A stretch of 16,213 bases of DNA from CAZGWJ01 sp964529445 (GTDB lineage Bacteria > Oederibacteriota > Muellerivitia > Muellerivitales > Muellerivitaceae). Location: assembly GCA_964529445.1 (NCBI GenBank), contig CAZGWJ010000061.1, forward strand, positions 1 through 16,213, read 5' to 3'. A model generated the notes under the pieces. It saw nothing but the letters and a program-made list of their open reading frames with translations. It ran no database searches and was not told the origin of the DNA. The position numbers were made by a program, and so were the translations under genes. Below, piece after piece: positions 7,140 through 13,753 of this stretch. Position 1 is the first letter of the stretch. Each line of letters begins with the position of its first letter.

Positions 7140-8015
7140 CTAATTCCTCATTGCCGTTACGATCGTTCGCCTCATCTCTTCCGCCCCCGGCGACAGGGCC
7201 GCCTTCCTCCGCCACGCCAGGATGAGCGTCCTCGCCGCCCCCGGCTGGGCCAGTTCGGCATAGGCCAGACCCGACGAACGCCTCACCATCTCGGGCACGA
7301 TGCTCACTCCCAACCCCGCCGCAACCAGGGCCTGCACCGTCTCGATCTCCCCACTCTCGAAAACCACCCTTGGTTCGACCCCCGCCTTGCGCAGGAGATC
7401 ATCCGTGATCTTACGGAACCCGTGGTCCGGTTTCATCAGGATGAAGGGCTCGCTCGCCAACTGTTTCAGGGAAATTCTTCCCTTCCCCGACAATGGATTC
7501 TTCAAGGGCAACGCCGCCAGCAAACCGTCCGATAAAAGCGAAACGTGTTCCAACCCGGGGTTCAACCCTGCTTCGTCCAGGATGGCCAGGTCCACCTCTC
7601 CCTGCTCCAGGCATCGCGCCAATCCGGGAGAGGATTCCTCCCGAAGAAGGACCTGCACCTTCGGATGGCTCCTCCGGAACGCGGTCAGCACCTTCGGCAG
7701 GACATGGGCCCCGGTCGTGGGAAGACACCCGAGCGTCACCTTCCCCGTCGAGAGCCCTGTGAGGGATTCCGCCTCGCGATGCGCCTCTTCCATGTGATCG
7801 AGAACGGCTTTGGCGTGAGGCAGGAACGATTCTCCCCGGGCGGTCAGGCGCGCGCCCTTGCGCGAGCGCTCGAAGAGGGCGCCCCCCAGTTCCGCCTCCA
7901 GCTTCGCGACCTGGATGCTCAGGGAGGGCTGGGACACGTTGCAAATGCGGGCGGCCGCCGTGAAGCGCCCGGTCGTCGCCACCGCCAGGAAGTAACGAAG
8001 CTGATGCGTTTCCAC
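7140..8015 (-). CDS. LysR-type transcriptional regulator, divergent from leuCD
   Basis: The 291-residue length is typical of the family. The N-terminal winged helix-turn-helix occupies residues 1-60 (HQLRYFLAVATTGRFTAAAR, then VSQPSLSIQVAKLEAELG), followed by a linker helix and a two-lobed effector-binding domain from about 90. The start is GTG at 8015 with a Shine-Dalgarno (AGGAG) seven bases upstream. The overall pattern is closest to the OxyR-like branch, but the segment corresponding to OxyR's redox cysteine (GHCLR) reads DHGFR here, so peroxide sensing by that mechanism is unlikely. The gene is divergent from leuC with 232 bp between starts, and a three-part dyad lies in that gap. LysR proteins usually control the divergent neighbour, so regulation of leuCD, perhaps by a branched-chain intermediate, is inferred. 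Confidence 0.93.
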   Translation of the reverse strand: METHQLRYFLAVATTGRFTAAARICNVSQPSLSIQVAKLEAELGGALFERSRKGARLTARGESFLPHAKAVLDHMEEAHREAESLTGLSTGKVTLGCLPTTGAHVLPKVLTAFRRSHPKVQVLLREESSPGLARCLEQGEVDLAILDEAGLNPGLEHVSLLSDGLLAALPLKNPLSGKGRISLKQLASEPFILMKPDHGFRKITDDLLRKAGVEPRVVFESGEIETVQALVAAGLGVSIVPEMVRRSSGLAYAELAQPGAARTLILAWRRKAALSPGAEEMRRTIVTAMRN

Positions 8016-8036
8016 ACGGAACTCCTGAAACGGCGA

Positions 8037-8072
8037 TTAGCCACCGATGGATGGGGATAGACGCCGATGAAG
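8037..8072 (+). repeat. Interspersed repeat, copy 1 (TTAGCCACCGATGGATGG type)
   Basis: This 36-bp segment matches 12564-12599 at 32 of 36 positions in the same orientation. It lies in the LysR-leuC intergenic region, in the untranslated leader side of the LysR gene. Confidence 0.7.
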
Positions 8073-8103
8073 CAAATATCAACGGCCATCCCATTACCAA
8101 AAC

Positions 8104-8130
8104 ATAGTTAGATACTATCTATATCATAGT
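8104..8130. promoter_or_regulatory. Likely LysR operator: three alternating half-sites
   Basis: ATAGT (8104-8108), ACTAT (8114-8118) and ATAGT (8126-8130) form two overlapping dyads. The first fits the classic LysR T-N11-A box (TAGTTAGATACTA). It ends 10 bp before the predicted -35 of leuC, the usual position for an activating LysR protein. Confidence 0.6.
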
Positions 8131-8140
8131 AAACATATCT

Positions 8141-8169
8141 TTTACAAATACATTTAATTGGCCTATATT
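8141..8169 (+). promoter_or_regulatory. Predicted leuC promoter
   Basis: TTTACA (8141-8146) and TATATT (8164-8169) are 17 bp apart, each matching 5/6 of the sigma-70 consensus, in a locally AT-rich patch. Transcription would begin near 8176, leaving a leader of about 70 bases. Confidence 0.6.
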
Positions 8170-8197
8170 TTCTTCGGGGAACAAGGATCGGAGGCCC

Positions 8198-8221
8198 CTG
8201 CGCCCTCTGCGTTCCCTGCGG
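8198..8221 (+). repeat. CTGCG-type micro-repeat in the leuC leader
   Basis: Imperfect units CTGCGCC / CTCTGCGTT / CCCTGCGG occur back to back in the predicted leuC leader. The same style appears on both sides of the M48-nagA gap (12526-12540, 12644-12667). Confidence 0.5.
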
Positions 8222-8247
8222 TTCACTATCGGTTTCGAGGTTCCGTC

Positions 8248-9651
8248 ATGGCGAAAGGCACGCTCTACAACAAGGTCTGGGACGCCCACGTGGTGGAGAA
8301 GCTCCCCACCGGCCAGTTCCAGCTCTTCATCGGTCTGCACCTCATCCACGAGGTCACAAGCCCCCAGGCCTTCGACATGATCCGCGAGAAGGGCCTGAAG
8401 ATCGCCTATCCCAAGCGCACCTTCGCCACGGTGGACCACATCGTCCCGACCGACTCGCGCCAGAGACCCTTCCAGGACGCCCAGGCCGAGGCCATGATGC
8501 AGGCCATCGAGAGGAACGTCTCCTCCTTCGGCGTCCAGTTCTTCGACTTCAGGAGCGGGGCCCAGGGCGTCGTGCACATCGTCGGCCCCGAGCAGGGCCT
8601 CACCCAGCCCGGCATGACCATCGCCTGCGGTGATTCCCACACCGCCACCCACGGGGCCTTCGGGGCCCTGGCCTTCGGCATCGGCACCTCGCAGGTACGG
8701 GACGTCCTGGCCACCCAGACCCTGGCCATGGATCCCCTGAAGGTCCGCCGCATCAACGTCGAGGGCAGGCTCCCCAAGGGCGTCTTCGCCAAGGACGTCG
8801 TCCTCTACATCATCCAGAAGCTGGGCGTCGAGGGCGGCATCGGCTACGCCTACGAGTTCGGCGGCTCCACGTTCGACGCGATGAACATGGAAGAGCGCAT
8901 GACCGTCTGCAACATGGCCATCGAGGGCGGCGCCCGTGTCGGTTACGTGAACCCCGACAAGACCACCTTCGCCTACCTGAAGGGACGCCCGTACGCTCCC
9001 CAGGGCGAGGCCTTCGACCGGGCGGTGGCCTACTGGAAAACCGTCGCCTCGGATCCGAACGCCACCTACGATGATGTCGTGACCTACCAGGCCTCCGACA
9101 TCGAGCCCATCGTGACCTGGGGCATCAACCCCGCGCAGAGCGTGGGCGTGAAGGGCCTCATGCCGCGCCTGGAGGATTTCTCCGGCAACGCCCGCAAGGG
9201 CGCCGAGAACGCCTACGCCTACATGGGCTTCACCCCCGGCGCCCCCATCGAGGGAACGCCGGTCGACGTGTGCTTCATCGGGTCCTGCACCAACGGAAGG
9301 ATCTCCGACCTGCGGGAAGCCGCCGCGATCGTGAAGGGGAAGAAGGCGGCCCCCGGGGTCTGGGCCTTCGTGGTGCCGGGAAGCATGAAAGTGAAGGAAC
9401 AGGCCGAGAAGGAAGGGTTGGACAGGATCTTCCGGGAGGCCGGGCTGGAGTGGAGGGAAGCCGGCTGCTCGATGTGCCTGGCGATGAACCCGGACAAGCT
9501 GAAGGGCCGCCAGGTCTCGGCTTCCTCGTCGAACCGCAACTTCATGGGTCGTCAGGGCAGCAAGGACGGCAGGACGCTCCTGATGAGCCCGGCCATGGTG
9601 GCCGCCGCGGCCCTGACCGGCAAAGTCACCGACGTGAGGCAACTGCTGTAG
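8248..9651 (+). CDS. leuC: 3-isopropylmalate dehydratase large subunit
   Basis: LeuC with LeuD converts 2-isopropylmalate to 3-isopropylmalate in cytosolic leucine biosynthesis, using a 4Fe-4S cluster. The 467-residue length matches the family (466 in E. coli). The three cluster cysteines fall at 347 (GSCTNGR), 407 and 410 (GCSMCLAMN), the same positions as in E. coli LeuC. Aconitase-family motifs include GDSHTATHGAFGA near residue 130 and SSSNRNFMGRQG near 427. I chose the ATG at 8248, with GAGG seven bases upstream, because the frame's extension to 8158 adds unrelated residues and crosses the predicted promoter. leuD follows after 195 bp. leuA and leuB are not in the window. Confidence 0.97.
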   Translation: MAKGTLYNKVWDAHVVEKLPTGQFQLFIGLHLIHEVTSPQAFDMIREKGLKIAYPKRTFATVDHIVPTDSRQRPFQDAQAEAMMQAIERNVSSFGVQFFDFRSGAQGVVHIVGPEQGLTQPGMTIACGDSHTATHGAFGALAFGIGTSQVRDVLATQTLAMDPLKVRRINVEGRLPKGVFAKDVVLYIIQKLGVEGGIGYAYEFGGSTFDAMNMEERMTVCNMAIEGGARVGYVNPDKTTFAYLKGRPYAPQGEAFDRAVAYWKTVASDPNATYDDVVTYQASDIEPIVTWGINPAQSVGVKGLMPRLEDFSGNARKGAENAYAYMGFTPGAPIEGTPVDVCFIGSCTNGRISDLREAAAIVKGKKAAPGVWAFVVPGSMKVKEQAEKEGLDRIFREAGLEWREAGCSMCLAMNPDKLKGRQVSASSSNRNFMGRQGSKDGRTLLMSPAMVAAAALTGKVTDVRQLL

Positions 9652-9655
9652 GCCA

Positions 9656-9818
9656 TTCACCACCAGTGCCTCTTCCCGAAACCGGAAGAGGCACCACCAG
9701 AGCCCTTCGGGCTCCACTAGGAGCGACTTTGTTTTGACCGTTCACCAATCCATTGTGCCTACTGGTGGCGGCCGAAGGCCGCTGGTGGCCCCGAGCTTGT
9801 CGAGGGGCTGGTGGTGAA
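9656..9818. repeat. Nested hairpin element between leuC and leuD, punctuated by CCACCAG/CTGGTGG
   Basis: An 11-bp outer inverted repeat (TTCACCACCAG 9656-9666; CTGGTGGTGAA 9808-9818) encloses four hairpins: GTGCCTCTTCC/GGAAGAGGCAC (9666-9694), GAGCCC-TTC-GGGCTC (9700-9714), GCGGCC-GAA-GGCCGC (9768-9782) and a CCCC...GGGG stem (9789-9807). The word CCACCAG flanks the first hairpin on both sides (9660, 9694), and its complement CTGGTGG separates the later ones (9762, 9782, 9808). It fills almost the whole intergenic gap. Confidence 0.8.
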
Positions 9819-9846
9819 ATAGTCTTATCCGTGAAAGGAAACTTAC

Positions 9847-10446
9847 ATGAGCAGGATCGAACGCATCGAGGGAACAGCCGTCCCGGTCGAGGGCAACGAC
9901 ATCGACACGGATCGCATCATCCCCGCCCGGTTCCTGAAGGAGATCACCTTCTCGAACATGGGGCAATACCCCTTTTACGACGAGCGCTTCGCCGCGGACG
10001 GGCGGAAGTTGGGCCATCCCTTCGACGATCCCAGGTACCGGGGCGCTTCCCTGCTCCTCTCGAACGAGAATTTCGGCTGCGGCTCCTCCCGCGAACACGC
10101 CCCCCAGGCCCTGTTCCGCTGGGGCGTGAAGGCCGTCGTGGCCGAATCCTTCGCCGAAATCTTCGCGGGCAACTGCGCCATGATCGGCATGCCCGTCGTC
10201 ACGGTGTCGAGCGCGGACCTGAGGAAGGCCCTGCAGGTCGTCCAGGCGGACCCCGAGACCCGCTTCACGCTGGACCTTGCGAACAAGACGCTCTCCTGGG
10301 GCGGGACTTCCGTCGCCATCGACCTGCCGGAAGGGCGTCGCCAGGCATTGATGGAAGGCACCTGGGACTCGACGTCGCTCCTCCTGTCCAATGCCGGCAA
10401 GACCGCCGAGGTCGCAGGCCGCCTTCCCTACGTCTCGGGGTTTTAG
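9847..10446 (+). CDS. leuD: 3-isopropylmalate dehydratase small subunit
   Basis: A 199-residue partner of LeuC, the swivelling domain of the isomerase. The hallmark FGCGSSREHAPQAL is at residues 76-89, and NDIDTDRIIPARFL (17-30) is the usual N-terminal motif. The ATG at 9847 has an AGGAAA Shine-Dalgarno. The length agrees with E. coli LeuD (201). It is probably transcribed with leuC, although the hairpin element between them could cause partial termination or different mRNA stability. The C-terminus (RLPYVSGF) is complete. Confidence 0.97.
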   Translation: MSRIERIEGTAVPVEGNDIDTDRIIPARFLKEITFSNMGQYPFYDERFAADGRKLGHPFDDPRYRGASLLLSNENFGCGSSREHAPQALFRWGVKAVVAESFAEIFAGNCAMIGMPVVTVSSADLRKALQVVQADPETRFTLDLANKTLSWGGTSVAIDLPEGRRQALMEGTWDSTSLLLSNAGKTAEVAGRLPYVSGF

Positions 10447-10468
10447 TCCAGGATCACTACACCGCCAT

Positions 10469-10598
10469 CGCGAAGCCGCGAAGAACGGCGAAGTTTGACG
10501 GCTCCGGACGGAACACAGAAGAATCAGGACGGCTTGCTGGTATCTCTGCTTAACCGATGTCGGATTGTTCTTCGCGACTTCGCGGCTTCGCGTTGGCT
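10469..10598. repeat. Inverted pair of CGCGAAGCCGCGAAG repeats after leuD
   Basis: A perfect 15-bp word CGCGAAGCCGCGAAG (10469-10483) occurs as its complement at 10578-10592. Both arms also share GCGAAGAAC, but with a different number of heptad-like units between. The right arm shares 25 identical bases (in complement) with 13589-13613 after the nagA gene. About 95 bp of unique sequence lies inside. Confidence 0.7.
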
Positions 10599-10632
10599 TT
10601 TTATTTATTGATTATCCGTGACTCCTTCCTTC

Positions 10633-10661
10633 TTTACATACGTTCTACCGCCCCTTATCCT
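10633..10661 (+). promoter_or_regulatory. Predicted promoter of the AIM24-M48 gene pair
   Basis: TTTACA (10633-10638) and TATCCT (10656-10661) are 17 bp apart, upstream of an AGGAGG ribosome binding site at 10677-10682. The predicted leader is about 20 bases. The -10 match is moderate (4/6). Confidence 0.4.
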
Positions 10662-10688
10662 TTCCCTATCCGAAACAGGAGGCACCCC

Positions 10689-11399
10689 ATGGAATCCACC
10701 GCCCGTCCCATCGAGTTCGAGGTCCTGCACAAGGGGGATTCCCCCATCCTGAAGGTCTCCCTTCCCCAGAACCGTTCCATCTTCGCCGACGCGGGGTCCA
10801 TGCTTTCCATGACCAGCGCTCTCGCGGTCGATTCCTCCCTCAAGGGAGGCATCCTGGGAGGCCTCGCCCGGAAACTCCTGAGGGGCGAGACGTTCTTCTT
10901 CCTCACCATGAAGGCCGAAAAGGGCGACGGGGAAACCTTCCTGGCCCCTCCCCCGCCGGGCGAGATCATCCTCCTCGACCTGGACGGCACCAACGACCTC
11001 TTCGTGCAGAAGGGCTCCTTCCTGGCCGCCGAGAACACCGTTCGCCTCGAGACCAAGACCCAGAACCTCATGCAAGGCCTCTTCTCGGGCGAGGGCTTCT
11101 TCATCACCCGCATCGCGGGCCACGGCAAGCTGGCCCTGAACTCCTTCGGGGCCATCCATACGATCGAGGTCCCACCCGGACAGGAATACATCGTGGACAA
11201 CGGCCACCTGGTGGCCTGGAGCGCCACCACCTCCTACAAGCTGGAAAAGGCCTCCAGCCACGGCTGGATCTCCTCCATCTTCGCGGGCGAGGGTTTCGTC
11301 TGCCGCTTCAAGGGACCCGGCACGGTGTACGTGCAGACCCGCAACCCCAAGGCGTTCGGCGGCTGGCTCTCGAGCTACCTTCCCACCCGCGGGGGCTGA
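10689..11399 (+). CDS. AIM24 / TIGR00266 family protein
   Basis: The 236-residue protein matches the AIM24 (TIGR00266) family: an early IEFEVLHKGDSPILKVSLP, a Gly-rich segment with paired Phe (GGLARKLLRGETFFFLTMKA), LVQ-type beta repeats, then GLFSGEGFFITRIAG and a repeat of that phrase near the end (SSIFAGEGFVCRFKGPGTVYVQTRNP). The fold is a beta-solenoid-like duplication. The bacterial role is undefined; the yeast namesake is a mitochondrial inner-membrane factor. I chose the ATG at 10689, seven bases after a strong AGGAGG; the frame extends upstream to 10557 without RBS support. It stops one base before the next gene, so the two are almost certainly co-transcribed and translationally coupled. 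No signal peptide or membrane helix is visible. Confidence 0.9.
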   Translation: MESTARPIEFEVLHKGDSPILKVSLPQNRSIFADAGSMLSMTSALAVDSSLKGGILGGLARKLLRGETFFFLTMKAEKGDGETFLAPPPPGEIILLDLDGTNDLFVQKGSFLAAENTVRLETKTQNLMQGLFSGEGFFITRIAGHGKLALNSFGAIHTIEVPPGQEYIVDNGHLVAWSATTSYKLEKASSHGWISSIFAGEGFVCRFKGPGTVYVQTRNPKAFGGWLSSYLPTRGG

Positions 11400-11400
11400 A

Positions 11401-12516
11401 ATGATCGGCGAACGGTTTTCCGGCACGGCCTTCCTCAAAGGCGGCGGCCATTCCCCCTGCACCCTCCGCCTGGAACCGGGCGCCCTCGTCATCGAGACGG
11501 GCGATTGGGGCGGCGAGTGGCCCTATTCCGGGATCCGCGTGGGGACTGCGGGGAACGAGGATGAATACCTTCTCATCCAGCCCGACTCCGGTGATGACGG
11601 GCCCGTCGAGGGCGTGACCCTAAGGGACCCAGCCTTCAACGAGGCGCTGGCCTCCCGCGTCTCCCCCGAGACCGCCACCTTCCTGACAGGCTTCGCGGAT
11701 CTCCGCCGGAAAAGCGTCGGCACCAAGTGGCGCAACCTCCTCCTGGCCGGCGCCGCAGGGATCCTGCTCCTCGTCGGGGGCTACTGGGTCGTCACGCAAT
11801 GGGCTGCCGAATGGGCCGCGAGGAAGATGCCCGTTCCCCTCGAGGTCAAATGGGGGAATGTGGCCTCCCGCGCGTTCCTCGCCTCCAAGAACCCGGTCGA
11901 AGAAGGCCCTGCTCACGACGCCGCCCACATCCTGTTCCGGCGGTTGAAGGAAGCCCTTCCCGCCGACAATCCCTACCCCTTGACTCTCCATGTCGTTGAA
12001 GACCCGATGGTGAACGCCTTCGCCCTCCCCGGGGGACACGTGGTCCTGATGACGGGGCTGATGAAGGACGCCTCCGGTCCCGAGGAAGTGGCCGGCGTCC
12101 TGGCCCACGAGATCCAGCACGTCCTCAAGCGCCATGTCGTGAAACGCATCGTCCAGGAGATGGGCTGGCGCGCCTGGTTCTCGATGCTCTTCGGGGGGGG
12201 CGATCTCTCCGGTGTCGCCTTCGGCGCGGGTTCCTTGATGCAGTTGTCCTTCGGCCGCGCGCAGGAGACCGAGGCGGACGTCGAGGGTGCGAAACTGCTG
12301 CAGGCCGCCGGTCTCCCGGCGGACCCTCTCGCGGATTTCTTCGAGCGTCTTTCCACCCGAGAGGGAGCCGCCGCCAAGGTGCCGGCCTTCATCTCCACCC
12401 ACCCCGGCAGTCGCGAAAGGACCCGGAAACTCCGGGAACTCGCCGCGACCCTGAAACCCGTCAATCCCCGACCCCTGGACGTGGACTGGGAAGCCGTGAA
12501 AAAGTCCCTGCGCTGA
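11401..12516 (+). CDS. Membrane-anchored M48-family zinc metallopeptidase
   Basis: The 371-residue protein has an N-terminal domain (about 1-100) like the DUF7092 module often found in front of M48 peptidases, a single membrane helix (112-132, NLLLAGAAGILLLVGGYWVV) and an M48 catalytic domain from about 140. The zinc site is HEIQH at 236-240, with the third ligand Glu289 in ETEAD. NAFALPGGHVVLMTGLM (205-221) is the conserved edge-strand motif, and STHPGSRER (332-340) the usual C-terminal motif. All catalytic residues are present. Relatives such as BepA and Oma1/HtpX act in envelope protein quality control. It starts one base after the AIM24 stop (TGA-A-ATG), with no separate promoter. Topology probably places the peptidase on the outer side of the inner membrane. 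Confidence 0.93.
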   Translation: MIGERFSGTAFLKGGGHSPCTLRLEPGALVIETGDWGGEWPYSGIRVGTAGNEDEYLLIQPDSGDDGPVEGVTLRDPAFNEALASRVSPETATFLTGFADLRRKSVGTKWRNLLLAGAAGILLLVGGYWVVTQWAAEWAARKMPVPLEVKWGNVASRAFLASKNPVEEGPAHDAAHILFRRLKEALPADNPYPLTLHVVEDPMVNAFALPGGHVVLMTGLMKDASGPEEVAGVLAHEIQHVLKRHVVKRIVQEMGWRAWFSMLFGGGDLSGVAFGAGSLMQLSFGRAQETEADVEGAKLLQAAGLPADPLADFFERLSTREGAAAKVPAFISTHPGSRERTRKLRELAATLKPVNPRPLDVDWEAVKKSLR

Positions 12517-12525
12517 AACGGGGCC

Positions 12526-12658
12526 CGCAGAGACTCAGAGACGCAGTGAACGGCACTACCCGTTTAGCCACCGATAGATGGGGATGCACACCGATGAAGA
12601 TTTGGGCAGTGCCATTTGCACTTTTCACACAAGACGCTTTTACCTCTGAGTCTCTGCG
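12526..12658. repeat. Nested inverted-repeat element between the M48 and nagA-like genes
   Basis: A perfect 15-bp outer inverted repeat (CGCAGAGACTCAGAG 12526-12540; complement 12644-12658) encloses a second inverted pair with one mismatch (GGCACTACCC 12552-12561; GGGCAGTGCC 12604-12613). The 36-bp interspersed repeat of the LysR-leuC gap recurs in the interior (12564-12599). No clear nagA promoter is visible apart from this element. Confidence 0.75.
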
Positions 12659-12685
12659 ACTCTGCGGTCATTGTGGGTTTGCGTC

Positions 12686-13579
12686 GTGAAGGGTCTTGTA
12701 GACGTCCACATCCACGGGCAGGGCGGGTTCGACTGCATGGGCCCCGCCTCCGATCTCCTGGACCTTTCCATTCTCCTGAAGAGACAAGGCGTTTCCGCGT
12801 TCCTCCCCACCTTCGCCAGCGCCCCGAAAACGCGCATCCTCCGATGCCTGGAAACCGTCGGCTCCGTGACGGGAAGAGAGCGGGGTGCCCGGATCCTGGG
12901 TGTGCACCTGGAGGGGCCTTTCCTGAACCCCGGGAAACGCGGCGCGCAACGATCCTCCGCCCTTCGCCTCCCTTCCCTCCGGGAGGCGAAGGAATGGCTT
13001 TCCGCGGCTCCCGGCCTCGTGAAGCTCGTCACCCTGGCCCCGGAAATGCCGGAAGCCGTCCCCCTCATCCGATTCCTCTCCCGGCGGGGGGTCCGCGTCT
13101 CCCTCGGCCACAGCCGGGCCACCCTGCGCGAGGCCCGCGAGGCTTTCCGGGCCGGGGCCGCCTCGGTCACGCACCTCTTCAACGCCATGGCGCCCCTGCA
13201 CCATCGCGAACCGGGACTTGCGGGCTGGGCCCTGCAGGAGCCCGGGGTCTTCACGGAGGTGATCGCGGACGGACACCACGTCTGCAGCGACATGCTGAAA
13301 TGGATCCTGTCCACGCGCCCGCCGGAGAAGATGATCCTCGTTTCCGACTCCCTGCCGATGTCGCTTTCGGGATTGAAGCGGGGCCACCTGGCCGGGAAGG
13401 ACGTGCACCTCTCGCGGGACGGGACGCTCCGAACCCGGGAGGGCGCCTTGGCGGGGTCGAACATACGTTTGAAGGACGCCGTGGAGCGCGTGAAAAAGCT
13501 CGGAGTGGTCTCCGCCCGGCAGGCCGAGGCGATGGCGTCGAAAAATCCGTTGAATATGCTGGGCATCTGCAAGGCATAA
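12686..13579 (+). CDS. NagA-like N-acetylglucosamine-6-phosphate deacetylase, barrel core only
   Basis: NagA removes the acetyl group from GlcNAc-6-phosphate. All barrel active-site elements are visible (numbering from GTG 12686): VDVHIHG with His8/His10, HLEGPF with Glu76, LGHSRA with His142, VTHLFNAM with His163, IADGHHV with His198 and the catalytic Asp221 in LVSDSLP. The protein is only 297 residues against about 380 for typical NagA. It begins directly at the first metal-binding strand and ends just after NPLNMLG, so both halves of the small beta-sandwich domain are absent. No Shine-Dalgarno is seen; TTG at 12671 is an alternative start, and internal ATGs would lose the HxH. Repeats lie within about 12 bp of both ends. 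It may be a reduced but active enzyme, a relative with another substrate, or a remnant. Confidence 0.82.
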   Translation: MKGLVDVHIHGQGGFDCMGPASDLLDLSILLKRQGVSAFLPTFASAPKTRILRCLETVGSVTGRERGARILGVHLEGPFLNPGKRGAQRSSALRLPSLREAKEWLSAAPGLVKLVTLAPEMPEAVPLIRFLSRRGVRVSLGHSRATLREAREAFRAGAASVTHLFNAMAPLHHREPGLAGWALQEPGVFTEVIADGHHVCSDMLKWILSTRPPEKMILVSDSLPMSLSGLKRGHLAGKDVHLSRDGTLRTREGALAGSNIRLKDAVERVKKLGVVSARQAEAMASKNPLNMLGICKA

Positions 13580-13588
13580 GGCAAATTC

Positions 13589-13613
13589 AAAGCCAACGCG
13601 AAGCCGCGAAGTC
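13589..13613 (+). repeat. CGCGAAGCCGCGAAG repeat after the nagA-like gene
   Basis: Twenty-five bases match, in complement, the right arm of the repeat pair after leuD (10574-10598). It begins nine bases after the stop codon. No partner arm is seen nearby. Confidence 0.7.
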
Positions 13614-13650
13614 ACAAAGATAATCAACGACCCCTCATATCATCCATAAA

Positions 13651-13684
13651 CAAAAAGCCCCCGGTTCCCCGGAGGCCTTTGTTT
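13651..13684. terminator. Bidirectional Rho-independent terminator between convergent genes
   Basis: The stem GCCCCCGG / CCGGAGGC (13657-13664, 13669-13676; one G-T pair) with a 4-base loop is followed by TTTTTGTTTA on the minus strand and CCTTTGTTTG on the plus strand. It lies between the nagA-like gene and the convergent Thr/Pro protein and is strongest for the latter. Confidence 0.8.
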
Positions 13685-13723
13685 GCTTAGTCGTCCCATT
13701 CACACCTTCACACTTTTCAAACC

Positions 13724-13753
13724 GGTTATTCGGAGCGAGGGCTCCGAATAACC
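13724..13753 (-). repeat. Perfect 13-bp hairpin spanning the stop codon of the Thr/Pro protein
   Basis: GGTTATTCGGAGC (13724-13736) and its exact complement (13741-13753) surround a 4-base loop. The palindrome includes the TAA (13726-13728) and the last eight codons (VIRSPRSE). There is no T-run next to it; the true terminator lies about 50 bp further on. Confidence 0.75.

Noticed and set aside
8119..9717. 532-codon minus-strand frame
   Set aside because: It is antisense to leuC, which has all its cluster cysteines.
10557..10688. Longer start of the AIM24 protein at 10557
   Set aside because: It would cross the repeat and the predicted promoter; the AGGAGG before 10689 decides the start.
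12616..13627. Other long frames over the nagA-like gene on both strands
   Set aside because: Only the frame from 12686 contains the NagA active-site motifs; the others are Arg/Pro-rich shadows of high-GC codon use.
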